Shown here: positions 7,150 through 15,717 of the stretch, piece by piece | Position numbering within the stretch: position 1 is the stretch's first letter | How the letters are laid out: every line of letters starts with the position of its first letter | DNA from: Pseudomonadota bacterium | Lineage (GTDB): Bacteria > Pseudomonadota > Alphaproteobacteria > Sphingomonadales > Sphingomonadaceae | NCBI GenBank assembly: GCA_023432995.1 | Contig: JAEZES010000222.1 | Span: 1 to 15,781 of the forward strand | Direction of reading: 5' to 3' | Length of the DNA: 15,781 bases | Notes under the pieces: generated by a model | Databases searched by the model: none | The model's input: the letters and a program-made list of their open reading frames with translations, nothing else | What the model was told of the DNA's origin: nothing | Program-made: the position numbers and the translations under genes

Positions 7150-8715
7150 ATGATCCGCTCGCTTTCCCGGCACCTGCACCTCCTTGTCCGGTTCCTGCCG
7201 GCGATGGCGCTGGCGCTCGCGGCCACCGCCGCGCGGGCCGATCCGGCCGACATCAACGCCGCCTCGCGCGGCGTCGTTCGAGTGGTGATCGTCGAGATCG
7301 ACGGCGACCAGATCGTTCCTGTCTCGCACGGCACGGGCTTCGCCGTCGGGGCGGAGACGATCGTCACCAACGCCCATGTCGTGGCTGACGCCCGAGCCGA
7401 CAGCGAGCTCGCCATCGGCATTGTCCCGCCCGAGGGCGGCAACGCAGTCTACGGCCGGCTGGTCTCCGTCAGTCCGCGCAACGACCTCGCGCTCCTCTCT
7501 ACCACGGCGCCAATGCGCTTGCCGCCGCTGACGATCGCCACCAACGCGCCGTCGGACATCGGCTCGGTTACCGCGGTCGGTTACCCGATGAACGTCGACC
7601 GGGCCCAGGGCCTCTCGATCGGCGACATTTTCCGCGCCCAGCCGCCGGTGAAGAGTACCGGCGCGCTCGCCGGACGCCGGCCGACGCGCGATTTCGACTC
7701 CCTGCTGCACACCGCCGCGATCGCCCGCGGCAACAGCGGTGGCCCGCTGCTCGACGATTGCGGCCGGGTGATAGGGGTCAACAGCTTCGGCGCCGAGAGC
7801 AGCGGCGCCGAGGCAGAGTTCTATTTCGCCGTCTCGGCGCGCGAACTGCTGACCTTCCTCCGTGCCAACAACGTCACGCCGCAAGTCAACGGCATGCCCT
7901 GCCGCAGCCTCGCCGACCTCGATGCCGAGGAACGCGCGCGCGCGGAGCGCGAGCAGATGGTCGCCCAGGCGCGAGCCGAGGCCAATGAACGCGCCCTCGC
8001 CCGTCGCCGCGACGAGGAGCGCCGCAACGTCGAGTTCGCGCTGATTGCCGAGCGCGAGAACGGCCTCGCGCTGGCCCTGCTGCTGCTGATCGTGGCGCTC
8101 GGCGCGGGCGGCGCGGCGTTCGTGCTGCACGAGCGAGGCGATCAGCAACGGCTGAAGTTCGTCGCCGCCGCCGGCGTCCTCGCACTGGGCGGCGCGGTGC
8201 TCGCCTGGGCGCTGCGGCCCGGGTTCGACGAAGTCGACGGCCGGCTCGAGGAACTCCTGCACGCGGAAATGGAAGCCAATGACCGCGGGCCGGTCACGGC
8301 CTCGACCAGCGGCGCACTGGTCTGCGTGCTCGATCCCGAGCGAAGCCGCGTGACCGGTACCGCCTCGGCCGACCTGCCGCTCGACTGGCAGGCTGACGGC
8401 TGCGTCAACGGCCGCACGCAGTATGGCCTGGCGGAAGGGATCTGGCGCCGAGTGTTCGTGCCCGACGAGGAAGAAGTGGTCTCGGTCAACACTTTCGACC
8501 CGGCGACGCGCGAGTACCGGGTCGAACGTTACCTGCTTGGGCGGGACGCCATGGAGCGGGCGCGCGCCGCCCGCGGCGGCTTCACCGCGCCCGCCTGCGG
8601 CGCCGGGCGCGACGCCGCGCTCGAGCTCGGCACCCAGCAGGATACCATCCTCGCGTTGCTCCCCGAGCGACCCAACGAGCGGATCATGTACCGCTGCCGG
8701 ACGGTCGGGCGCTGA
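7150..8715 (+). CDS. Secreted trypsin-like serine protease with coiled coil, two TM segments and Cys-rich C-terminal domain
   Basis: The 521-residue product starts with a signal peptide (hydrophobic to about 28, probable cleavage after ARA30). A trypsin-like domain follows with the triad His76 (TNAHVV), Asp112 (NDLALL) and Ser196 (GNSGGP), as in HtrA/DegP-type proteases, but no PDZ domain is visible. Residues 257-300 are an Arg/Glu/Ala-rich helix, probably a coiled coil. Two hydrophobic segments, about 305-327 and 336-355, form a hairpin with a short charged loop, and a roughly 165-residue C-terminal domain of unknown type follows with Cys392, 418, 483 and 516. With the signal peptide cleaved, both the protease and the last domain should face the periplasm. 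I chose ATG at 7150 because AGAAGG lies six bases upstream and the signal peptide begins there; the open frame runs upstream to 6862 through antisense DUF1203 sequence. Substrate is unknown. Confidence 0.85.
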   Translation: MIRSLSRHLHLLVRFLPAMALALAATAARADPADINAASRGVVRVVIVEIDGDQIVPVSHGTGFAVGAETIVTNAHVVADARADSELAIGIVPPEGGNAVYGRLVSVSPRNDLALLSTTAPMRLPPLTIATNAPSDIGSVTAVGYPMNVDRAQGLSIGDIFRAQPPVKSTGALAGRRPTRDFDSLLHTAAIARGNSGGPLLDDCGRVIGVNSFGAESSGAEAEFYFAVSARELLTFLRANNVTPQVNGMPCRSLADLDAEERARAEREQMVAQARAEANERALARRRDEERRNVEFALIAERENGLALALLLLIVALGAGGAAFVLHERGDQQRLKFVAAAGVLALGGAVLAWALRPGFDEVDGRLEELLHAEMEANDRGPVTASTSGALVCVLDPERSRVTGTASADLPLDWQADGCVNGRTQYGLAEGIWRRVFVPDEEEVVSVNTFDPATREYRVERYLLGRDAMERARAARGGFTAPACGAGRDAALELGTQQDTILALLPERPNERIMYRCRTVGR

Positions 8716-8895
8716 GGTCTCATCCGCCGTCGCGCCCCCGAGCCGGGGCGATTTGCGGCTCGCCGGAACCCCCTGTTCGGGCCCCGCTTGCATCCCCGCC
8801 AACCCGATGCTAGGCGCGCGCCTGCCCTGCCGGGGTGCTGACGCAGCGCCCCTCGTCGGCAGACCACAATTCCGTTCACCAGGGGACCCTGTCGC
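8716..8895 (+). other. Intergenic leader upstream of the atp operon
   Basis: This 180-bp gap between the protease stop and the atpH start must hold the atp promoter unless the operon is read through from the protease gene. A TTGCAT at 8788-8793 followed 17 bases later by TAGGCG (8811-8816) is a poor promoter candidate and I do not regard it as established. A small inverted repeat (GAGCCG at 8740-8745, CGGCTC at 8756-8761, ten-base loop) lies near the protease stop but lacks a T tract. The atpH Shine-Dalgarno AGGGGA is at 8881-8886. Confidence 0.35.
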
Positions 8896-9450
8896 GTGGA
8901 GCTTTCCGCAAGTATCAAGGCCAGCCTGTCAGGCCGTTACGCTGCCGCCCTGTTCGAGCTGGCGAGCGAATCCGGCAACGTGACGGCGGTCGAGACGGAT
9001 CTCGAGACGCTGGACCGGGTCCTCGCCGAATCGGCCGAGCTGCGCGCGCTGATCCGCAATCCCGAGGTCAGCCGCAAGGCGCTCGGGCAGGTCTTCGCCG
9101 GCCTTGGCGACAGCCTGGCGCTCGACGGGCTGACCCGTAACTTCCTCGGCGTGCTGGCGGAGAACCGGCGCGTCGGCGAACTGCCGGCGGTGATCCGCGC
9201 GTTTCGTGCCATTGCCGCAGCGCAGCGCGGCGAAGTCACCGCGGAAGTCGCATCGGCTCATCCTCTCAGCGAAGATCAAATCGCCACGCTCGAGCAGAAG
9301 CTCCGCGCCCGCGAAGGCCGCACGGTCAAGCTCAAGACGAGCGTCGACCCCGAGCTGCTCGGCGGCCTCGTCGTCACCATCGGTTCGCAGCGGATCGACA
9401 ACTCGATCCGCACGCGTCTCAATTCCCTCGCGCAAGCGATGAAAGGCTAA
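8896..9450 (+). CDS. atpH: ATP synthase F1 subunit delta
   Basis: Delta (OSCP-like) sits on top of the F1 head and ties it to the b-subunit stalk of F0, acting as part of the stator. The 184-residue length is typical of alphaproteobacteria. The N-terminal helical domain begins with SGRYAAALFELA (12-23), a family hallmark, and the C-terminal segment from residue 156 (GGLVVTIGSQRIDNSIRTRL) matches the delta signature. The start is GTG at 8896, supported by AGGGGA nine bases upstream and by the position of the SGRYA motif; no ATG lies nearby in frame. It is the first gene of the F1 operon, and its stop is two bases before the atpA start, so the two are likely translationally coupled. Confidence 0.96.
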   Translation: MELSASIKASLSGRYAAALFELASESGNVTAVETDLETLDRVLAESAELRALIRNPEVSRKALGQVFAGLGDSLALDGLTRNFLGVLAENRRVGELPAVIRAFRAIAAAQRGEVTAEVASAHPLSEDQIATLEQKLRAREGRTVKLKTSVDPELLGGLVVTIGSQRIDNSIRTRLNSLAQAMKG

Positions 9451-9452
9451 CA

Positions 9453-10980
<1,528 letters not shown>

Positions 10981-10982
<2 letters not shown>

Positions 10983-11015
10983 CGCAAAAATAGGGACAGT
11001 CCCTATTTTCGCGTT
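10981..11015. repeat. Palindromic repeat copy 1 in the atpA-atpG gap
   Basis: Arms AACGCAAAAATAGGGA (10981-10996) and TCCCTATTTTCGCGTT (11000-11015) are inverted complements with one mismatch around a three-base centre CAG. In RNA this would form a 16-bp hairpin directly after the atpA stop codon, whose last two bases lie in the left arm. It could be an mRNA stability or processing element. The inner GGGA/TCCC stem followed by TATTTT is only a poor terminator-like arrangement, and full termination here would remove beta, so it is unlikely to be a strong terminator. Confidence 0.9.
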
Positions 11016-11042
11016 CGACGTTCGTATCGTTTTGGAGGGAGC

Positions 11043-11073
11043 GGCAAAAACAGGGACTGTCCCTATTTTTGCC
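11043..11073. repeat. Palindromic repeat copy 2 in the atpA-atpG gap
   Basis: Arms GGCAAAAACAGGGA (11043-11056) and TCCCTATTTTTGCC (11060-11073) are inverted complements with one mismatch around CTG. The core matches copy 1 and the half-copies at 5519-5561. The outer bases differ from copy 1 (GGC instead of AACGC), so the flanks vary while the core is kept. It lies between a strong Shine-Dalgarno-like GGAGGGA (11034-11040) and the atpG start at 11092. Confidence 0.9.
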
Positions 11074-11091
11074 CCCCGCGGTGGAAAATAG

Positions 11092-11964
11092 ATGGCCTCG
11101 CTCAAGGAACTCAAGGCCCGGATCAACTCGGTCAAGTCGACCCAGAAGATCACCAAGGCCAAGCAGATGGTCGCCGCGGCGAAACTGCGCAAGGCGCAGG
11201 CCGCGGCGGAGTCCGCGCGCCCCTATTCCGAGCGGCTGGCAGCGGTCGTCGCCAGCCTCGCGGGCAAGGCCAGCGCCAAAGACCTGCTGCCCAAGCTGCT
11301 GGTCGGCACCGGCGGCAACCAGCGGCACCTGCTGGTCGTCGCCAACTCGGACAAGGGCCTCGCCGGCGCGTTCAACTCGAACATCGTCCGGGCCGCGCTG
11401 GCCAAGGCCGCCGAGCTCAAGGCCGAAGGCAAGACCGTCCAGTTCTACCTGATCGGCCGCAAGGGACGCGCGCCGATCCGCCGCGCCTGGCCCGATGCGA
11501 TCGTCGCCCAGTTCGACACGACCGAGGTCCGCGAGCCCGGGTTCAACGAAGCGGCGAAAGTCGCCGACGAGCTGACCGCGCTGTTCGAGGCCGGCAAGTT
11601 CGACGTCGCGCACCTGTTCTACTCGAAGTTCAAGTCGGCGCTGCTGCAGGTTCCGACCAGCCTGCAGATCATCCCGATCGCCGGCCCGCCCGAAGGCGTG
11701 CAGGACGCCGCCGCGGTCGAGTACGAGCCCGGCGAAGAGGAAATCCTCGCCGAGCTGATGCCGCGCTACCTGCGGACGCTGGTGCTGCGCGCGCTGCTCG
11801 AGAATTCCGCCTCGGAACAGGGCGCATCGATGACCGCGATGGACAACGCGACGCGCAACGCCGGCGAGCTGATCAACAAGCTGACCATCCAGTACAACCG
11901 CAGCCGCCAGGCCGCGATCACCACCGAACTCATCGAAATCATCGCGGGCGCCGAAGCGCTCTAA
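11092..11964 (+). CDS. atpG: ATP synthase F1 subunit gamma
   Basis: Gamma is the central shaft that rotates inside alpha3beta3 and couples it to the F0 ring. The 290-residue product (E. coli 287) has the long N-terminal helix starting MASLKELKARINSVKSTQKI, the central NSDKGLAGAFNSN segment, and the C-terminal helix with the family signature MTAMDNATRNAGELINKLT. ATG at 11092 has only a weak GTGGA six bases upstream; a much better GGAGGGA lies over 50 nt upstream, on the far side of palindrome copy 2. This suggests the repeat may have altered the initiation region. It is followed 25 nt later by atpD. Confidence 0.98.
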   Translation: MASLKELKARINSVKSTQKITKAKQMVAAAKLRKAQAAAESARPYSERLAAVVASLAGKASAKDLLPKLLVGTGGNQRHLLVVANSDKGLAGAFNSNIVRAALAKAAELKAEGKTVQFYLIGRKGRAPIRRAWPDAIVAQFDTTEVREPGFNEAAKVADELTALFEAGKFDVAHLFYSKFKSALLQVPTSLQIIPIAGPPEGVQDAAAVEYEPGEEEILAELMPRYLRTLVLRALLENSASEQGASMTAMDNATRNAGELINKLTIQYNRSRQAAITTELIEIIAGAEAL

Positions 11965-11989
11965 GCCCGTTCAAGCCAAGGAAACCACA

Positions 11990-13447
11990 ATGGCCACCGC
12001 CCCCGTGCTCAACAAGACCACCGAAGGCACCGTCGCCCAGGTCATCGGCGCCGTCGTCGACGTGACCTTCGAGAGCGAGCTGCCGCCGATCCTGACCGCG
12101 CTCGAGACCGACAACAACGGCAACCGCCTGGTGCTCGAGGTCGCCCAGCACCTCGGCGAGAACACCGTGCGCACCATCGCGATGGACGCGACCGAAGGCC
12201 TGACCCGCGGCCAGACCGTGACCAACACCGGTGCGCAGATCTCGGTGCCGGTCGGCCCGAAGACGCTCGGCCGCATCGTCAACGTGATTGGCGAGCCGAT
12301 CGACGAGCAGGGCCCGGTGGCATCGGACATGACCGCGCCGATCCACGCCGAGGCCCCGCCGTTCGTCGACCAGTCGACCGAGGCCTCGATCCTCGTCACC
12401 GGCATCAAGGTCATCGACCTGCTCGCGCCCTACGCCAAGGGCGGCAAGATCGGCCTGTTCGGCGGCGCTGGCGTCGGCAAGACCGTGCTGATCCAGGAGC
12501 TGATCAACAACATCGCCAAGGGCCACGGCGGCGTCTCGGTGTTCGCCGGCGTCGGCGAGCGCACCCGCGAAGGCAACGATCTCTACCACGAGTTCCTCGA
12601 CGCCGGGGTTATCGCCAAGGACGCCAACGGCAATCCGACTCCCGACGGGTCGAAGGTGGCGCTGGTATTCGGCCAGATGAACGAGCCCCCGGGCGCCCGC
12701 GCCCGCGTCGCGCTCTCGGGCCTGACGATGGCCGAGTACTTCCGCGACCAGGAAGGCCAGGACGTGCTGTTCTTCGTCGACAACATCTTCCGCTTCACCC
12801 AGGCGGGCTCGGAAGTGTCGGCGCTGCTCGGCCGCATCCCCTCGGCGGTGGGCTACCAGCCGACCCTCGCGACCGACATGGGCAACCTGCAGGAACGCAT
12901 CACCTCGACCACCAAGGGATCGATCACCTCGGTGCAGGCGATCTACGTGCCCGCGGACGACCTTACCGACCCGGCGCCGGCGACCTCGTTCGCCCACCTC
13001 GACGCGACCACCACACTGAGCCGCGCGATCTCCGAGCTCGGCATCTACCCGGCGGTGGACCCGCTCGACTCGACCAGCCGCGTGCTGACCCCGGCCGTCG
13101 TCGGCCAGGAGCACTACGAGACCGCGCGCAAGGTCCAGGAGACGCTGCAGCGCTACAAGTCGCTGCAGGACATCATCGCCATCCTCGGGATGGACGAGCT
13201 GTCGGAAGAGGACAAGCTGGTCGTCGCCCGCGCGCGCAAGATCCAGCGCTTCCTCAGCCAGCCGTTCCACGTCGCCGAGGTGTTCACCAACATCCCCGGC
13301 AAGTTCGTCCAGGTCGAGGACACGGTGAAGTCGTTCAAGGCCGTCGTCGAAGGCGAGTACGACCACCTGCCGGAGCAGGCGTTCTACATGGTCGGCGGGA
13401 TCGAGGAAGCGGTCGAGAAGGCCAAGAAGCTGGCCGAAGAGGCCTGA
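11990..13447 (+). CDS. atpD: ATP synthase F1 subunit beta (catalytic)
   Basis: Beta carries the three catalytic sites that make ATP from ADP and phosphate. The 485-residue protein has Walker A GGAGVGKT at 158-165, the catalytic Glu190 in GERTREGNDLY, Walker B region LFFVDNIFRF, and the conserved SALLGRIPSAVGYQPTLATD loop. The N-terminus carries a short extension before EGTVAQVIGAVVDV, common in alphaproteobacteria. ATG at 11990 has AAGGA seven bases upstream. It sits 25 nt after atpG and three bases before atpC, consistent with one transcript. No anomalies are visible. Confidence 0.99.
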   Translation: MATAPVLNKTTEGTVAQVIGAVVDVTFESELPPILTALETDNNGNRLVLEVAQHLGENTVRTIAMDATEGLTRGQTVTNTGAQISVPVGPKTLGRIVNVIGEPIDEQGPVASDMTAPIHAEAPPFVDQSTEASILVTGIKVIDLLAPYAKGGKIGLFGGAGVGKTVLIQELINNIAKGHGGVSVFAGVGERTREGNDLYHEFLDAGVIAKDANGNPTPDGSKVALVFGQMNEPPGARARVALSGLTMAEYFRDQEGQDVLFFVDNIFRFTQAGSEVSALLGRIPSAVGYQPTLATDMGNLQERITSTTKGSITSVQAIYVPADDLTDPAPATSFAHLDATTTLSRAISELGIYPAVDPLDSTSRVLTPAVVGQEHYETARKVQETLQRYKSLQDIIAILGMDELSEEDKLVVARARKIQRFLSQPFHVAEVFTNIPGKFVQVEDTVKSFKAVVEGEYDHLPEQAFYMVGGIEEAVEKAKKLAEEA

Positions 13448-13450
13448 TCG

Positions 13451-13708
13451 ATGCCGCTGCAGTTCGAACTCGTGACCCCCTCGCAGCTCGTCCGCTCGGA
13501 GACCGTCCACATGGTGGTGGTCCCCGGCACCGAGGGCGACTTCGGCGTGCTCGAGGGCCATGCGCCGGTGATGTCGACGATCCGCGACGGCGCCATGCTG
13601 GTGTTCAAGAGCGAAGGCGCCGCGCCCGAGACGATCGAGGTGCGCGGCGGCTTTGCCGAAGTCAGTGCCAAGGGCCTGACCGTGCTCGCCGAGTACGCCG
13701 AAGGCTGA
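13451..13708 (+). CDS. atpC: ATP synthase F1 subunit epsilon, short form
   Basis: Epsilon binds gamma at the base of F1 and links it to the c-ring. The 85-residue product contains the N-terminal beta-sandwich (FELVTPSQLV, VPGTEGDFGVLEGHAPVM, VRGGFAEVSAKGLTVLAE) and then ends at AEYAEG. The C-terminal two-helix domain that makes E. coli epsilon 139 residues long, and that inhibits ATP hydrolysis there, is absent. No frameshift is evident, because the terminator follows within 25 bases, so this is the normal length for the gene. Many alphaproteobacteria use a separate zeta inhibitor instead; none is in this window. ATG at 13451 has AAGAGG eight bases upstream within the atpD 3' end. Confidence 0.97.
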   Translation: MPLQFELVTPSQLVRSETVHMVVVPGTEGDFGVLEGHAPVMSTIRDGAMLVFKSEGAAPETIEVRGGFAEVSAKGLTVLAEYAEG

Positions 13709-13732
13709 GCGCGCGCGCTGACCGTTCCCGAA

Positions 13733-13759
13733 GGGCGCCGCTCAGGCGCCCTTTTTTTT
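13733..13759 (+). terminator. Rho-independent terminator of the atp operon
   Basis: A perfect seven-base-pair stem, GGGCGCC (13733-13739) and GGCGCCC (13745-13751), with the loop GCTCA, is followed at once by eight T residues (13752-13759). It begins 24 bases after the atpC stop. This is a textbook intrinsic terminator and marks the operon end. Confidence 0.95.
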
Positions 13760-13775
13760 CGTTCTGCCGCCGAGG

Positions 13776-13829
13776 TTGCCACGGCAGGAGGGGTGTTATA
13801 GCCTGCCAAGCCACGTCAAGTCACGTGAC
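13776..13829 (+). promoter_or_regulatory. Possible promoter and palindromic operator before the secreted hypothetical gene
   Basis: Because the atp terminator lies just upstream, the next gene needs its own promoter. TTGCCA (13776-13781) and TATAGC (13797-13802) are candidate -35 and -10 boxes, but the 15-base spacing is short. Downstream is a perfect ten-base palindrome GTCACGTGAC (13820-13829), within overlapping inverted repeats CACGT/ACGTG and CGTCA/TGACG. Its place just before the Shine-Dalgarno would suit a repressor site; no regulator can be named. Confidence 0.3.
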
Positions 13830-13842
13830 GGGGGAGAAGAAC

Positions 13843-14796
13843 TTGACGCTTCGCCTTGGTCTTTGCACGGCCCTCGTGACAGCCGCCCTGTCGAGCGCGG
13901 CCACTCTCGCGCAAACGCCGCCCCAGCAATCCGACCCCAACATCGTTGTTCGTGGGCAGCTGGACCCGCCGACCGACAGCGAGATCGCGGCCCAGGCGCG
14001 CAACATCTCGATCATCGGCAGTCCTCGCGACAACCCGCTTCCGCGAATCGAGGACCGGCTCTGCCCCGGAGTTCTCGGCATGGAGGAGGACAGCGCCGCG
14101 TTCATCGTGCAGCGTATCCGGGCCAACGCCGAGCGGTTCAAGATCCGGCTGCACAAGGACGACGGGACCTGCGAGCCCAACCTGATCGTCGCCTTCGTCG
14201 AAGATCCGCAGGGGCAGATGTCCGAGCTCGCCCGCCGGCAGGGCTACATGCTGGCCGGGCTCTCGGTCGACTCGCGCGGCGAGCTGCTCGACTCGTCCGC
14301 GGCGGCGCGCGTCTGGACCAATACGGTCATGCGGACAAACACCGGGGCGCCCGCACCCCAGCGGTCCTCGAAGGACACCGCCCCCGAACGGGTCCTGAGC
14401 TTCGATCCGGATAGCGGTGTGGCCGCGACCATGGGAATGCCGCCCGAAGCGAGGGGCTCGGCGTCACATTCGCGGATCTACTTTCCGCTGCGCGAGGACA
14501 TCTACTCGGTGCTGGTCATCTTCGACCGCGAGCAGGTGCGCGACAAGACGCTGCTCCAGTTGGCCGACTACGCTACCATGCGAGGTTTCGCCTTCACCCG
14601 CGAAACGCGCGGAGAGCCCGAAGCCCCGACGATCCTCAGCCTGTTCGATGGCGACGGTCCCAAGCCGGACCAGCTGACCCCGTTCGACCTCGGCTACCTC
14701 GGCAGCCTTTACGACGGCATTCCGAACATGCCGGCCGAGAGCAAGCTCCGCAACGTGCGGCGGCACATGAACCGACAGGCCGATCGCTCCGAGTGA
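13843..14796 (+). CDS. Secreted conserved hypothetical protein
   Basis: A protein of 317 residues with an N-terminal signal peptide (MTLRLGLCTALVTAALSSAA, probable cleavage after LAQ near residue 24). I recognise the general pattern from secreted sphingomonad proteins of unknown function: a linker IVVRGQLDPPTDSEI, then EDRLCPGVLGM, an FIVQRIRANAERFKIRL helix, CEPNLIVAFVED, a LLQLADYATMRGFAFTR segment and a C-terminal YLGSLYDGIPNMPAESKL. Two cysteines in the mature part (in DRLCPG and GTCEPN) could form a disulfide. The start is uncertain: TTG at 13843 has GGGGAG six bases upstream and leads straight into the signal peptide, whereas the in-frame GTG at 13825 adds six residues and has no Shine-Dalgarno. 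It has no recognised catalytic motif. It follows the atp terminator and is transcribed independently. Confidence 0.85.
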   Translation: MTLRLGLCTALVTAALSSAATLAQTPPQQSDPNIVVRGQLDPPTDSEIAAQARNISIIGSPRDNPLPRIEDRLCPGVLGMEEDSAAFIVQRIRANAERFKIRLHKDDGTCEPNLIVAFVEDPQGQMSELARRQGYMLAGLSVDSRGELLDSSAAARVWTNTVMRTNTGAPAPQRSSKDTAPERVLSFDPDSGVAATMGMPPEARGSASHSRIYFPLREDIYSVLVIFDREQVRDKTLLQLADYATMRGFAFTRETRGEPEAPTILSLFDGDGPKPDQLTPFDLGYLGSLYDGIPNMPAESKLRNVRRHMNRQADRSE

Positions 14797-14884
14797 TCGC
14801 GGCCGGTCGAGCCCGATCTGGACTCAACGCTCGGTTCAAATGTTGCCCGCTCGAACGCGCGGTACGAAGCGTCGAAGTCCGAGG

Positions 14885-15043
14885 TCAGGTCTGCTCCGGG
14901 ACCTCACGGAACGGGGCCCACAGGATCCCCGGTTCGTCCTTGGGCTTGATGAGCGGCTCGCACGCGGTTCGCTGGCCGGGCTCGAGCTTGCGAAGCTCCT
15001 CGCGGCGATTGAGTCGTCCGAAATAGGGATGCGGCCTGCGCAC
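14885..15043 (-). CDS. Candidate small protein (52 aa), unknown
   Basis: The minus-strand frame from GTG at 15043 to TGA at 14885 encodes a basic, charged 52-residue product starting VRRPHPYFGRLNRREEL and ending FREVPEQT. Third codon positions are strongly G/C (nearly 90% by eye from codon 11 on), as in the surrounding genes, whereas the open stretch before the GTG uses ATA and AGG codons and looks non-coding. GGAG lies four bases before the GTG. An upstream in-frame GTG at 15097 would give 70 residues but has no Shine-Dalgarno. I recognise no domain, signal peptide or membrane segment. It is convergent with the preceding gene. It may be real or a chance frame in GC-rich DNA. Confidence 0.45.
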   Translation of the reverse strand: MRRPHPYFGRLNRREELRKLEPGQRTACEPLIKPKDEPGILWAPFREVPEQT

Positions 15044-15212
15044 ACGGCACTCCCTCGTACGTATTATCGCGACCTGCGTGCGCAAATATCGCTTCACGGG
15101 TTGTGGCCCGCTTGACCAACGTGCCTAAGGTCGTCTTGCCTCGTCAGGTAAATTGCCCGTTGACCACGCCGACAGGTCCGCGCGGGAGGACGCCACAGTC
15201 CGGCCTGGCCAG

Positions 15213-15665
15213 CTAGCCCCCGAGCGGTGTGTAGCTCCAGCTGACGGCCCGGCTGCCGTCGATCAGCGCGATTTCGGCGTGGAGCCCGTTTCCGTCGCGC
15301 CAGTAGCGGATGCGCTGCGGAAAATCGTGCGCCGGGTTGGCGAACTCGATCGATCGCTCGTCTTGCCGGACCATCGCGAACTCCACCGGCGGCCCGCCGT
15401 TGGGCATGGGAATGTAAGCCAGCGAGCCGTCGGGCTTGCGCAGGATGCGGATCGATTCCCAGGTGCGCAGCGTCTCGCCCCTGCCCTCGCGCGAGGCGCC
15501 GATCATCACCCCGCCGCGCGCGTGGGTCCAGAATTCCTCGGTCCAGCGATCGCCGTCGGTCACCGCCCAGGCGCCCGCCATCCACGACGGGAATGCGGCC
15601 TGTGGCTGTGCCGCCAGCGGAGCCGCGGCCAGCGCCGCGGCCCAACCCAGGGTTGCGAATCTCAT
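15213..15665 (-). CDS. DUF6265 family secreted protein
   Basis: The 150-residue product starts with a signal peptide (MRFATLGWAAALAAAPLAAQ) and continues with a single domain of the DUF6265 type: FPSWMAGAWAV, WTEEFWTHARGGVMIGASR, LRTWESIRI, the IEFANPAHDFPQRIRY segment and a C-terminal WSYTPLG. The pattern suggests a small beta-barrel or lipocalin-like fold; its function is unknown. I chose ATG at 15665 because GGAG sits six bases upstream; another ATG two codons earlier is too close to it. The frame extends to 15752 without a good start. Periplasmic location is inferred from the signal peptide. No neighbour suggests a pathway. Confidence 0.82.
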   Translation of the reverse strand: MRFATLGWAAALAAAPLAAQPQAAFPSWMAGAWAVTDGDRWTEEFWTHARGGVMIGASREGRGETLRTWESIRILRKPDGSLAYIPMPNGGPPVEFAMVRQDERSIEFANPAHDFPQRIRYWRDGNGLHAEIALIDGSRAVSWSYTPLGG

Positions 15666-15717
15666 AGCCATCTCCGCGCGAACCCGAGGCCACGATGCCA
15701 CGGCGGCAGCGGCGCGC

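Noticed and set aside
8740..8761. Terminator after the protease gene
   Set aside because: Six-base arms with a ten-base loop and no T tract; such inverted repeats are common by chance in this base composition.
7120..8802. 560-codon open frame on the minus strand opposite the protease gene
   Set aside because: It mirrors the codon pattern of the plus-strand gene, is rich in Arg, Gly, Ala and Asp without domain motifs, and the plus-strand frame has a signal peptide and an intact catalytic triad. Long antisense frames are expected in GC-rich coding DNA.
11939..13561. 540-codon minus-strand frame opposite atpD
   Set aside because: A shadow of a highly conserved gene: low-complexity Arg/Asp/Leu/Val composition, no recognisable domain.
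14840..15115. 91-codon plus-strand frame in the gap after the secreted hypothetical gene
   Set aside because: Third-position G/C is lower than in neighbouring genes, there is no good ribosome-binding site, and the minus-strand frame over the same bases looks more gene-like.
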